From contig NZ_JAYRJY010000001.1 in the NCBI RefSeq assembly GCF_041906005.1, positions 434,001 through 498,000 of the forward strand: a stretch of DNA of 64,000 nucleotides. The letters are read 5' to 3'. The notes beneath the pieces are model-generated. The model searched no databases and was not told the DNA's origin. It was given only the letters and a program-made list of their open reading frames with translations. Both the position numbers and the translations under genes were made by a program. Source of the DNA: Ferrovibrio sp041906005. Lineage in GTDB: Bacteria > Pseudomonadota > Alphaproteobacteria > Ferrovibrionales > Ferrovibrionaceae. Positions 49,124 through 57,995 of the stretch are shown here, piece after piece (within the stretch, counting starts at the first letter, position 1; every line of letters starts with the position of its first letter).

Positions 49124-49951
49124 TCAGTCGGCAGGCGGTTTCTTGTGACGCTGCGAATAGGGGGCACGGCGGGGTCTTCCCTGGGCAATCGCCTTCAGCA
49201 TGCCGCGAAAGGTGTGCACTTCCTGGCTGGCCAGCGGCACGCGCTGCAGCACGCTGCGCAGGTTGCGCAGGATGGTGCCGCGCTTGGCCTCGACATTGTG
49301 GAAGAAGCCGGATTCATCCAGTTCACTCGTCAGATGCCCAAACAGGCCCTGCAGTTCCTCCTGGGTGGCGAAGCCGCCACGCACGGTTTCCATGCGGCTG
49401 GGCGGCGTGTCGTCATTGGCCGTGAACCATTCGTAACCGAGCAGCAGAACGGCCTGGGCCAGGTTCAGCGAGGAAAAGCCCGGATTGAGCGGCACGGTGA
49501 TGCCGATATGGGCCAGCGCCACATCCTCATTGTCCAGCCCTGTGCGTTCGCGGCCGAACAGGATGCCGACGCGATGGCCCCCGGCTTCCTCGGCCCGCAT
49601 GCGGCGGGCGGCCTCGCGCGGCGTGACGACCTCTTTCATCATGTCGCGGTGGCGCGCCGTGGTGGCATAGACGCGATGCAGGTCGGCGACGGCCTCGGCG
49701 GTGGATTTGAACACGCTGACCGCATCCAGCACCGGATCCGCCTTGCTGGCCAGCACATAGGCGGCTGGATTGGGCCAGCCGTCGCGCGGATTGACCAGCC
49801 GCAGCTCGGTGATGCCGCAATTGAGCATGGCGCGCGCGGCGGCGCCAATATTCTCGCCCAGCTGCGGCTCGACCAGCACGATCACCGGACCACGACGCAA
49901 CGGCCCCGGTGGCGCATATTTGCCGAGTTTGGGTCGGTTGGTACCGCTCAT
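49124..49951 (-). CDS. trmJ: tRNA (cytidine/uridine-2'-O-)-methyltransferase TrmJ
   Basis: SPOUT-class enzyme that 2'-O-methylates position 32 of several tRNAs. The N-terminal PVIVLVEPQLGENIGAAARAMLNCG (marker EPQLGENIGAAARAM) and the knot residues GILFGRERTGLDNEDVALAHIGITVPLNP (marker FGRERTGLDNEDV) are diagnostic; SSLNLAQAVLLLGYEW completes the SAM site. 275 residues with a C-terminal extension (about 190-275) that TrmJ has for dimer and tRNA contacts. Four bases separate it from cimA. Confidence 0.94.
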   Translation of the reverse strand: MSGTNRPKLGKYAPPGPLRRGPVIVLVEPQLGENIGAAARAMLNCGITELRLVNPRDGWPNPAAYVLASKADPVLDAVSVFKSTAEAVADLHRVYATTARHRDMMKEVVTPREAARRMRAEEAGGHRVGILFGRERTGLDNEDVALAHIGITVPLNPGFSSLNLAQAVLLLGYEWFTANDDTPPSRMETVRGGFATQEELQGLFGHLTSELDESGFFHNVEAKRGTILRNLRSVLQRVPLASQEVHTFRGMLKAIAQGRPRRAPYSQRHKKPPAD

Positions 49952-49955
49952 CGGA

Positions 49956-51563
49956 TTACTTCGAGGGCTGGGCGCCGTCGCGCAGCAGCTTCCACTGGAT
50001 CGAGTCCATCAGCGCCACGAAGGCGGCATCGATGATGTTGGGCGATACGCCCACGGTGAACCAGCGATTGCCCTGCCCGTCGGCGCTTTCGATCATCACG
50101 CGCGTCGTGGCCTCGGTGCCGCCATTGAGGATACGGACCTTGAAATCCACAAGCCGCAGGTCGTCGATATAGGCCTGATATCGGCCGAGATCCTTGCGCA
50201 GGGCATGATCGAGCGCATTGACCGGACCGTTGCCTTCGGCCACTGAAAACAGCGTCTCGCCATCCACGTTCAGCTTCACCGTAGCTTCCGAGATCGTGAC
50301 CAACTCGCCCTTCGCGTTGTAGCGGCGTTCCACCATCACGCGGAAACTGCGGATCTTGAAGAACTCCGGCATCTGGCCCAGGGCGCGGCGGGCCAGCACC
50401 TCGAAGCTCGCCTCGGCGCCATCGTAGGAATATCCCTCGGCCTCACGCTGTTTCACGTCGTCCAGCAACAGATTCAGCCGGCTGTCGTTCGGATCGAACG
50501 TGATGCCGGCCTCGGTAAGCCGCACCAGCAGGTTGGAGCGGCCCGCCTGGTCCGAGATCAGGATCTTGCGGGTGTTGCCCACGCTTTCCGGCGGCACATG
50601 CTCGTAGGTGCGCGGGTCTTTCATCACCGCCGAAACATGCAGCCCGCCCTTATGGGCAAAAGCCGAAGCGCCCACATAGGCGGCATGACGGTTCGGCGCG
50701 CGGTTGAGCAGTTCGTCCAGTATGCGCGAGGTGGCGGTCAGGTGCGTGAGATCCTGCTCGCTCATGCCGATATCGACATGGTCGCGGAACCACGGCTTGA
50801 GCATCAATGACGGAATCAACGCGATCAGATTGGCATTGCCGCAGCGTTCGCCCAGGCCGTTCAGCGTGCCCTGCACCTGGCGCACGCCGGCCTTCACGGC
50901 CATCAGCGAATTGGCGACGGCATTTTCGGTGTCATTATGGGTGTGGATGCCCAGCCGATCGGCCGAGCCAAGCGTGGCAGCCAGTTCGCCGACGATGCGT
51001 TCGATCTCGTCGGGCATGGTGCCGCCATTCGTGTCGCACAATACTGCCCAGCGGGCGCCGGCATCCAGCGCCGCCTTCACGCATTTCGTGGCGAAATCCG
51101 GATTGGCTTTGTAACCATCGAAGAAATGCTCGGCATCGAACATCGCCTCGCCGAAGCGTTTATGCGCAGCGGCAATGCTGTCGGCAATCAGCTCGATATT
51201 CTCGGCCTTGGTGATGCCGAGCGCGACATCAACCTGGAAGTCCCAGCTCTTGCCCACCAGGCAGGCGGCGTCGGCCTTGGCATCCAGAATGGCAGCCAGG
51301 CCCGGATCGTTGGCGGCCGAACGGCCCGGCCGTTTGGTCATGCCGAAGGCGACGAACTTGGCGCGCTTCAGCGCCGGTTTGGCCGAGAAAAATTCGCTGT
51401 CGGTCGGATTGGCGCCGGGCCAGCCGCCCTCGATATAGGCCACGCCAAGCTTGTCGAGTGCACGCGCGATCAGGCGCTTGTCCTCGACGGAGAAATCGAC
51501 GCCCTGGGTCTGCGCCCCGTCCCGCAGGGTGGTATCGAACAGATATACGCGGTCCTTCGCCAT
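49956..51563 (-). CDS. cimA: (R)-citramalate synthase
   Basis: Condenses pyruvate with acetyl-CoA into citramalate, the first step of threonine-independent isoleucine synthesis. The DRE-TIM barrel begins with FDTTLRDGAQTQGVDFS; the metal site is GIHTHNDTENAVANS (H-x-H), and the C-terminal LeuA dimer domain (about 410-535) ends the protein, where isoleucine would bind as a feedback inhibitor. The DGAQTQG form separates CimA (often annotated as LeuA-like) from true 2-isopropylmalate synthase. Start: ATG 51563 or GTG 51572; I use the ATG. gltX ends 18 bases upstream. Confidence 0.92.
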   Translation of the reverse strand: MAKDRVYLFDTTLRDGAQTQGVDFSVEDKRLIARALDKLGVAYIEGGWPGANPTDSEFFSAKPALKRAKFVAFGMTKRPGRSAANDPGLAAILDAKADAACLVGKSWDFQVDVALGITKAENIELIADSIAAAHKRFGEAMFDAEHFFDGYKANPDFATKCVKAALDAGARWAVLCDTNGGTMPDEIERIVGELAATLGSADRLGIHTHNDTENAVANSLMAVKAGVRQVQGTLNGLGERCGNANLIALIPSLMLKPWFRDHVDIGMSEQDLTHLTATSRILDELLNRAPNRHAAYVGASAFAHKGGLHVSAVMKDPRTYEHVPPESVGNTRKILISDQAGRSNLLVRLTEAGITFDPNDSRLNLLLDDVKQREAEGYSYDGAEASFEVLARRALGQMPEFFKIRSFRVMVERRYNAKGELVTISEATVKLNVDGETLFSVAEGNGPVNALDHALRKDLGRYQAYIDDLRLVDFKVRILNGGTEATTRVMIESADGQGNRWFTVGVSPNIIDAAFVALMDSIQWKLLRDGAQPSK

Positions 51564-51581
51564 GATGCTCACGCCTAACGC

Positions 51582-52907
51582 CTAAATACCCTGCAGGCGC
51601 GCCAGCACCCGCTCCCGCCCGATCAGGGGCAGCAGGGGCGCCATTTCGGGCCCCTTGTCGCGTCCGGTCAAGGCCAAACGCAGGGGATGGAACAACACCT
51701 TTCCCTTTGCCCCTGTCTTGGCGGAAATTGCCTGGCTCCAGGCCTTCCAGGTCATGCTGTCCCAGGGTTCGGGCGGCAGGGTCTCGATGGCGGCCTGCAC
51801 CAGCAGGGCGTCCTCGATCACGGGGCTGATGCTGCCCGCCACCACCGGCCACCACTCGGCGGCTTCAGCCAGCTTGCCGATATTGCCGCGGATGGCGAGC
51901 CAGAAAGCCTCGGTCGCACCGGTGGGCAGGCGGTCGCGCACGGCCGCGAACGGCGTGACATGCAGGATGCGCGCATTGAGCAGGTCAAGCTCGTGCGGAT
52001 CGAGCCGGGCGGGTGCGCGGCTGAACCGGCCAAGGTCGAAGCCGGCCACCAGTTCGGCGGGGGTGAAATGCGGCTCCACCGGATCGGCGGAGCCCAGCCG
52101 CGCCAGCAGCGAGTTCAGCGCCATCGGCTCATAACCCTGCTCGCGCAGATCGGCCAGCGAAAGCGAACCGATGCGCTTCGACAGGCCGGCGCCTTCGGCA
52201 TCCAGCAGCCAAGAGAAATGCCCGAAGGTCGGCGCGGCATAGCCCAGCGCCTGGAACAACTGAATCTGCGCCGCCGTGTTGGTGACATGGTCTTCGCCAC
52301 GGATCACGTGGCTGATGGCAAATTCCCCGTCATCGACCACGGACGACAATGTGTAGAGCGGGTAGCCATCGGAACGCACCAGCACGGGGTCGCTCAAGCT
52401 CGCCATGTCGATCTCGGTATGGCCGTGGATCAGGTCGTCCCAGGCGACGATGCCGGGCTGCAGCCTGAAGCGCCAATGCGGCTTGCGGCCTTCGGCCTCC
52501 AGCTTCGCCCGATCGGAATCGGTCAGTTTCAGCGCCGCGCGGTCATAGACCGGTGGCTTTTTCTGGCTGAGCTGGATCTTGCGGCGCAACTCCAGTTCTT
52601 CCGCCGTTTCATAGCAGGGATAGAGCCGGCCGGCGGCTTTGAGCTTTTCGGTCGCCGCACGGTAGAGGTCGAAACGGTCGGACTGTTTGGCGAAGCGATC
52701 CCAGTCCAGGCCAAGCCAGCGCAGGTCAGCCTCGATGCCGGCCGCGAATTCCGCCGTGGAACGGCCGGTATCAGTATCATCCAGCCGCAGCAGGAATGTG
52801 CCGCCATGCTTGCGGGCATAAAGCCAGTTCAGCAAGGCGGCGCGCGCATTGCCGACATGCAGCCGGCCGGTGGGGCTCGGCGCGAAACGAACGGCAACTG
52901 CACTCAT
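51582..52907 (-). CDS. gltX: Glutamyl-tRNA synthetase
   Basis: Class Ic aminoacyl-tRNA synthetase, charging tRNA-Glu (and possibly tRNA-Gln for transamidation). The HIGH motif is FAPSPTGRLHVGNARAALLNW (marker SPTGRLHVGN), and the KMSKS motif reads GAGLSKRIGS, in which the first lysine is glycine, as I recall for one of the two alphaproteobacterial GluRS types. 441 residues, somewhat short. The ATG at 52907 overlaps the nadE stop codon (ATGA), and the long upstream frame is shadow. Many alphaproteobacteria carry two gltX genes; a second one is not in the window. Confidence 0.93.
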   Translation of the reverse strand: MSAVAVRFAPSPTGRLHVGNARAALLNWLYARKHGGTFLLRLDDTDTGRSTAEFAAGIEADLRWLGLDWDRFAKQSDRFDLYRAATEKLKAAGRLYPCYETAEELELRRKIQLSQKKPPVYDRAALKLTDSDRAKLEAEGRKPHWRFRLQPGIVAWDDLIHGHTEIDMASLSDPVLVRSDGYPLYTLSSVVDDGEFAISHVIRGEDHVTNTAAQIQLFQALGYAAPTFGHFSWLLDAEGAGLSKRIGSLSLADLREQGYEPMALNSLLARLGSADPVEPHFTPAELVAGFDLGRFSRAPARLDPHELDLLNARILHVTPFAAVRDRLPTGATEAFWLAIRGNIGKLAEAAEWWPVVAGSISPVIEDALLVQAAIETLPPEPWDSMTWKAWSQAISAKTGAKGKVLFHPLRLALTGRDKGPEMAPLLPLIGRERVLARLQGI

Positions 52908-54577
52908 TTGGACAGATCCCGGAAGGCGTTGGTAATCGGATAGCGACGGTCGCGGCCAAAATTGCGCGCCGTGATCTTCACACCCGGCGGCGCCTGGCGG
53001 CGCTTGTATTCCGCCACATAGAGCATGTGCTGGATGCGGCGCACCACATCCTCGGGCTGGCCGGTCGCCACGATGTCGCGCACCGGCATCTCCTTTTCGA
53101 TCAGCATTTCCAGGATGGCATCGAGCTGCTCGTAAGGCGGCAGGCTGTCCTGATCCAGCTGGTTCTCGCGCAATTCGGCCGTGGGCGGACGCACGATGAT
53201 GCTTTCCGGGATCACCTCGCCGGCAGGCCCGAGGCCACCGGCCGGAACATGGGCATTGCGCCAGCGCGACAGCGCGAAGACCGTCATCTTGTAGACGTCC
53301 TTCAACACGGAATAGCCGCCGCACATGTCGCCATAGAGGGTGGCATAGCCGACCGACATTTCCGACTTGTTGCCGGTGGTGAGCACCATATGGCCGAACT
53401 TGTTGCTGATCGCCATCACGGTGACGCCGCGCACGCGGGCCTGTATATTCTCTTCCGTCGCATCGGCGGCGCGATCAGCAAAGGCTGGCGCCAGCATGCC
53501 GGCAAAAGCCTGCACGGCGGGCTCGATCGGAATTGTCTCGTAACTCACGCCCAGCGCGTTGGCGCAGGCTTTGGCGTCGTCGAGGCTCTGCTGCGAAGTA
53601 TAGCGCGACGGCATCATCACGCACCGCACCTTGTCGGCGCCCAGCGCATCCACCGCCACGGCCGCCGACAGCGCGGAGTCGATGCCACCCGAAAGCCCCA
53701 GCACCACGCCGGGGAAACGGTTGCGCGTCACGTAATCGCGCAGGCCCACCACCATGGCCTGATAGATCGCGCTGAGGCGATCCAGCGGTTCGGCCACCGC
53801 GCCGGCTTCGCAATGCCAGCCATCATTGCCGCGGCGCCATTCGGTGATCTGCAGATGCTCGACGAAATCGGGCTGACGCACCACCATGCGGCGATCGGCA
53901 TTCAGCACGAAGCCGCCGCCATCGAACACCAGCTCGTCCTGCCCGCCGATATAGTTCACATACAGCAGCGGCAGTCCGGTCTCGACCACGCGGGCAACGC
54001 CGAGATTTAGGCGCATGTCCCACTTGCCGGCCTCAAACGGCGAGCCGTTCGGCACGACCAGCATCTCGGCGCCGGTCTCGGCCAGGCATTCGGCCACGTC
54101 TGGCAGCCACATATCCTCGCAGACCATCACGCCCAGCCGTACACCGCGGAATGGTACCGGCCCGGGCAGCGGCCCCGCGCTGAACACGCGCTTCTCGTCG
54201 AACACGCCGTAATTGGGCAGTTCATGCTTGAAGCGGATCGCGACGATGGCCCCGCCATCCAATAACAGCGCGGCGTTGTAGAGTTTGCCGCCATCGCGCC
54301 AGGGCGAACCGACCAGCAGCGCAGGGCCACCATCGGCGGTGAGCGCGGCAAGCCCATGCACGGCGGCTTCGCAGGCTTCCTGCACCGAGGGACGCAGCAC
54401 CAGGTCCTCCGGCGGATAGCCCACCACGCAGAGTTCGGGGAACACGACCAGATCCGCGCCGGCCGTCGCCGCGCGGACGCGGGCAGCCTCGATCAGTCGG
54501 CGGTTGCCAGCGATATCGCCCATCACGGGGCTGATCTGGGCCATGGCGATCTTGAGGCGGTCGGGGGCGGCGGACAT
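52904..54577 (-). CDS. nadE: Glutamine-dependent NAD+ synthetase
   Basis: Final step of NAD synthesis: amidation of nicotinate adenine dinucleotide with ammonia from glutamine. The nitrilase-type glutaminase domain (about 1-270) has its Glu-Lys-Cys set in FPELCVVGYPPEDL, KHELPNYGVFDEKR and VMVCEDMW; the synthetase domain (about 280-557) has P-loop LGLSGGIDSALSA and TGNKSEMSVGY. Start at ATG 54577 (557 aa). It opens a compact operon with gltX, cimA, trmJ and a cupin gene. A divergent MDR gene lies 131 bases away. A nicotinate phosphoribosyltransferase-like gene is 3 kb off. Confidence 0.95.
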   Translation of the reverse strand: MSAAPDRLKIAMAQISPVMGDIAGNRRLIEAARVRAATAGADLVVFPELCVVGYPPEDLVLRPSVQEACEAAVHGLAALTADGGPALLVGSPWRDGGKLYNAALLLDGGAIVAIRFKHELPNYGVFDEKRVFSAGPLPGPVPFRGVRLGVMVCEDMWLPDVAECLAETGAEMLVVPNGSPFEAGKWDMRLNLGVARVVETGLPLLYVNYIGGQDELVFDGGGFVLNADRRMVVRQPDFVEHLQITEWRRGNDGWHCEAGAVAEPLDRLSAIYQAMVVGLRDYVTRNRFPGVVLGLSGGIDSALSAAVAVDALGADKVRCVMMPSRYTSQQSLDDAKACANALGVSYETIPIEPAVQAFAGMLAPAFADRAADATEENIQARVRGVTVMAISNKFGHMVLTTGNKSEMSVGYATLYGDMCGGYSVLKDVYKMTVFALSRWRNAHVPAGGLGPAGEVIPESIIVRPPTAELRENQLDQDSLPPYEQLDAILEMLIEKEMPVRDIVATGQPEDVVRRIQHMLYVAEYKRRQAPPGVKITARNFGRDRRYPITNAFRDLSK

Positions 54578-54708
54578 CTTTGGACGGGTCTGGTATGGGT
54601 TCGGGAGGCAAGAGTTAACCCTACGGCAGGTTTCTCTCAACGCCTTCCACAGTTTACATTGCCGGACGGCACGTTAGATAGCCCCGCAGCGGGCAAAGGG
54701 AGGGCCAA

Positions 54709-55719
54709 ATGGCCGGGAAAAATACTCAAGTCCTGATGAAACAGCACCCCAAGGGCTGGGTGACCGAGGAAGATTTCGAGATCGTCGAGCGCGACATCCC
54801 GAAACCCGGCCCGGACCAGGTGCTGGTGCGCAACATCTACCTCTCGCTCGATCCCTACATGCGCGGCCGCATGGACCCCGTGCGCTCCTACGCCGCCCAC
54901 CTCAAGCCCGGCGACATGATGGGCGGCGGCACGGTGGGCCAGGTGATCGAAAGCAACGTCGCGAGCCTGCCGGTCGGCGCCTATGTGAATGGCATGCTGG
55001 GCTGGCAGGGCTATGCCGTGGCCAAAGCCAACGAACTGCGCGTGCTCGATCCCAAGGTGGCGCCGATCTCAACGTCCCTGGGCGTGCTGGGCATGCCCGG
55101 CGTCACCGGCCATTACGGCCTGATGGAAATCGGCCAGCCCAAGGCCGGCGAGACCGTGGTTGTCTCGGCCGCCTCGGGCGCGGTGGGCTCGGTGGTGGGC
55201 CAGATCGCCAAGATCAAGGGCTGTCGTGTGGTGGGCATCGCCGGCGGCCAGGAAAAATGCGACTACGTCGTGAAGGAACTGGGCTTCGATGCCTGCATCG
55301 ATTACAAGGCGCCCGACATGCAGGCCGCCTTCAAGGCCGCTACGCCCGACCGCGTCGACGTCTATTTCGAGAATGTTGGCGGCGAGATCATGGAGATGGT
55401 GTTCGGCCGGCTGAACAGCTTCGCCCGCGTGCCGCTCTGCGGCATCATCAGCCAGTATAACGGCCAGCCCTATCCCTTCACCGGCATGCGCCACATCCTG
55501 GTCAATCGCGCCAAGGTGCAGGGCTTCATCATCTCCGAGCATATGGGCTACTGGCCCGGCGCCATCATGGAGATGGCCGGATGGATCAAGACCGGCAAGC
55601 TGAAATACCGCGAGGACGTTGCCGAGGGCCTGCGCAGCGCGCCGGCCGCGTTCATCGGCCTGCTGAAAGGCAAGAATTTCGGCAAGCAGCTGGTGCGGAT
55701 CGCCCCCGAGACGCTGTAA
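54709..55719 (+). CDS. Zinc-free NADP-dependent oxidoreductase (CurA/leukotriene B4 dehydrogenase-like MDR)
   Basis: Medium-chain reductase of the prostaglandin/alkenal reductase branch (E. coli CurA type), which reduces double bonds conjugated to carbonyls with NADPH. SLDPYMRGRMDP (about 46-57), the AASGAVGSVVGQIAKIKGCRVVGIAGG cofactor region (marker AASGAVGSVVGQ) and FENVGGEIMEMVF are typical. 336 residues, without structural or catalytic zinc cysteines. AGGGAGGGCCAA precedes the ATG. Single gene. Confidence 0.92.
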   Translation: MAGKNTQVLMKQHPKGWVTEEDFEIVERDIPKPGPDQVLVRNIYLSLDPYMRGRMDPVRSYAAHLKPGDMMGGGTVGQVIESNVASLPVGAYVNGMLGWQGYAVAKANELRVLDPKVAPISTSLGVLGMPGVTGHYGLMEIGQPKAGETVVVSAASGAVGSVVGQIAKIKGCRVVGIAGGQEKCDYVVKELGFDACIDYKAPDMQAAFKAATPDRVDVYFENVGGEIMEMVFGRLNSFARVPLCGIISQYNGQPYPFTGMRHILVNRAKVQGFIISEHMGYWPGAIMEMAGWIKTGKLKYREDVAEGLRSAPAAFIGLLKGKNFGKQLVRIAPETL

Positions 55720-55769
55720 GCTTTTCGCTTAAGCGTTCAACCAGAAACCGTCTCGCGGGAGAAAAAAGC

Positions 55770-56756
55770 ATGCTCCATCGTCGTCATTTCCTTGGCCTGG
55801 CCGGCACCACGGCCATGGCTGGCCTGCTGCCCGGTCTGTCCTTCGCCCAAGCCTGGAACCCGGGCAAGCCGGTCACGGTCGTTGTGCCCTACCCGGCCGG
55901 CGGCCCAACCGACAGCCTGGCTCGCCTGGTGGCACAGGAGATCGCCGGCCCGCTGGGCCAGGCCGTGGTCGTCGAGAATGTGCCCGGCGGTGCCGGTGCC
56001 ATCGGCTCGCGCCGCGTGGCCCAAGGCCCGGCGGACGGCAGCGTGCTGATCGCCACCACCAACCAGACCCACGCCACCAACATCTCGCTGCTACCCGATG
56101 GCGGCGGCTATCACCCGGTGAAGGATTTCGCCCCCATCGCGCTGCTGGCCGACCTGCAGCACATCCTGGTGGTAAAGAACGACCTGCCGGTGCAGTCGAT
56201 GGCCGATCTGCTGGCGCTGGCGAAGAAGCAGCCGGGCAGGATCAACTGCGGTTCGACCGGTCAGGGTTCGGCCTCGCATCTGACGCTGGAACTGTTCAAG
56301 GCCAAGGCTGGCGTGGACCTCACCCATGTCCCCTACAAGGGTTCGGCGCCACTGCTGAACGACCTGCTGGGCGGCCATGTGGATTGCAGTTTCGCCACCA
56401 CGCCCACCGTGCTGGCGCAGGTGCAGGCCGGCAAGCTCCGCGCCATCGCGGTGGCCTCGCCGAACCGCTCGCCGCACCTGCCCAATCTGCCCACGGTGGC
56501 CGAGGCCGGCGTCAAGGGCGTGGAGGCCGATGCCTGGCTGGGCATGTTTGCGCCCGCCGCCGTGCCGGAAGCCGCGCTGGCGCGTTACCGCCAGCTTGTG
56601 CTGGATGTGATGAAGAAGGATGCCGTGCGCGAAACCTTCCTCAAGCAGGGCATGGTAGTGAACGTGCGCGACGCCAAGGCATTTGCCGCCTTCCTGCAGG
56701 ACGACATCAAGCGCTGGGCCGAGGTGATCAAGACCGCCAACGTGAAGGCGGAATAA
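55770..56756 (+). CDS. TTT-family (Bug) solute-binding protein
   Basis: Periplasmic binding protein of the tripartite tricarboxylate transporter family. The signal peptide contains HRRHFLGLAG, a twin-arginine-like motif, cut near LSFAQA (residue 27). The mature protein starts NPGKPVTVVVPYPAGGPTDSLARLVA (marker VVVPYPAGGPTD), the family hallmark, with VENVPGGAGAIGSRRVA and VPYKGSAPLLNDLLGGHVD. 328 residues. No tctA/tctB genes are nearby, as is common for this expanded family. A strong terminator follows. Confidence 0.93.
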   Translation: MLHRRHFLGLAGTTAMAGLLPGLSFAQAWNPGKPVTVVVPYPAGGPTDSLARLVAQEIAGPLGQAVVVENVPGGAGAIGSRRVAQGPADGSVLIATTNQTHATNISLLPDGGGYHPVKDFAPIALLADLQHILVVKNDLPVQSMADLLALAKKQPGRINCGSTGQGSASHLTLELFKAKAGVDLTHVPYKGSAPLLNDLLGGHVDCSFATTPTVLAQVQAGKLRAIAVASPNRSPHLPNLPTVAEAGVKGVEADAWLGMFAPAAVPEAALARYRQLVLDVMKKDAVRETFLKQGMVVNVRDAKAFAAFLQDDIKRWAEVIKTANVKAE

Positions 56757-56775
56757 GCGCCGCATTCCTGAAATG

Positions 56776-56804
56776 AAAAGGCCGGGCAATGCCCGGCCTT
56801 TTTT
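56776..56804. terminator. Bidirectional intrinsic terminator
   Basis: AAAAGGCCGGGC and GCCCGGCCTTTT form a 12-bp stem with a 3-base loop and T-tails on both strands. It ends the TTT solute-binding gene and the convergent nicotinate phosphoribosyltransferase gene. Confidence 0.92.
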
Positions 56805-56822
56805 ATGGCTTTCCCGTCGAGC

Positions 56823-57995
56823 CTATTTGCGCAGCAGGAATTCGCGGCCGACCTTCACGCTCGGCACGCCATCATAGGCGACGATATCGGCGGTGGCATA
56901 GGTTTCCGTCCAGCTATCCGGCAGATACGAACCGGTGCCAACGATATCGATCGGCGCCGAGACGCTGGCCATCACCTTGCACTTGGCCGCGTTGAAGCCC
57001 GAGGATGCTACGATCTTCACGTTGATGAAGCCGGCGCGGTCGAGACTGGCGCGCATGTGATAAATGGCGGCGGCCGATACGCCCGTACCGACCAGCCAGC
57101 GTAGCTCCTGTTCGGTGCGGTACTGTCGGATGGCGTTGGGCACGTGGCGTTCCAGCACGGCGTAGGATGCCTGCGGGTCCAGTCCCTCGATATAGCGGCC
57201 ACCATGGGTATCCAGTCGCACCGCCAGCCGGCCCTCATTGGCGGCATCGGGGAAGCGGTTGCAGACCGCCAGCGCGTCGGTCACTTCCTGGCCGTAATAA
57301 TCGACCAGCACGGTAAGCTGTTCGCCGGTGAAGGTCTCGGCATACAGCTCGGCGGCGCGCAAGGTCGAGCCGGCATAACCGATCAAGGCGTGCGGCATGG
57401 TGCCGAACCCCTTGTCGTTACCGAAATAATGCGCGGTGGCATCGGTTGCATTGCCGATGAAGCCGGCCGCGCCGACATCGCGTCGCGCCGCCTTGCCGCC
57501 CACGCTGGCCGCATAAGCCATCATCTCGGCCATTTCCGGGCCGGCGCAATGGCGTGCGTCCATCGCCAGGAAACGCGCATTCGGCATGTCGCAGCACATG
57601 GAATACGCGTTGTAAGCGGCGACACAGGCTGGCCCGAGCTTTTGCAGATAAATCGTCTCGAGATCGACCAGCTGCGACATCGGGCCGGTGATATAGAGCA
57701 GCGGCTCGCCGGCACCGACCCAGGTGCCCTCTTCGTGCAGCAGATCGATCCGGATGCTGACGCCGCGAGCGGCGGCCACCTTCTCGATCCATTCCACCAT
57801 CAGGCGCGGGCAGAAGATCACCGGGCGACGCATGAAGACGGCATAGGTGACCGTCTTGTCGCCGTAATGCTGGACGATCTCCTTGGTCTTCTTGAAATAC
57901 GCGTCGGTATGCGCCGATATCTGGCGTTCCAGCTCGGCCGCCTGGGCAGGCGGCACGAGTGGGGTCACGGACTTGCTATCAGGCTTGGGCTGCAT
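56823..57995 (-). CDS. pncB: Nicotinate phosphoribosyltransferase family enzyme
   Basis: Links nicotinate to PRPP, the entry of the Preiss-Handler NAD salvage route. The type II PRTase barrel shows DARHCAGPEMAEMMAYAASVGGKAA (about 147-171), GTMPHALIGYAGS (about 200-212), VRLDTHGGRYIEGLD (about 259-273) and the phosphate loop IVASSGFNAAKCKVM. 390 residues. The first 17 bases overlap the end of the DAHP synthase gene in another frame, so translation is coupled. The residue patterns differ from E. coli PncB and nicotinamide PRTase, so the base specificity should be kept open. Confidence 0.83.
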   Translation of the reverse strand: MQPKPDSKSVTPLVPPAQAAELERQISAHTDAYFKKTKEIVQHYGDKTVTYAVFMRRPVIFCPRLMVEWIEKVAAARGVSIRIDLLHEEGTWVGAGEPLLYITGPMSQLVDLETIYLQKLGPACVAAYNAYSMCCDMPNARFLAMDARHCAGPEMAEMMAYAASVGGKAARRDVGAAGFIGNATDATAHYFGNDKGFGTMPHALIGYAGSTLRAAELYAETFTGEQLTVLVDYYGQEVTDALAVCNRFPDAANEGRLAVRLDTHGGRYIEGLDPQASYAVLERHVPNAIRQYRTEQELRWLVGTGVSAAAIYHMRASLDRAGFINVKIVASSGFNAAKCKVMASVSAPIDIVGTGSYLPDSWTETYATADIVAYDGVPSVKVGREFLLRK

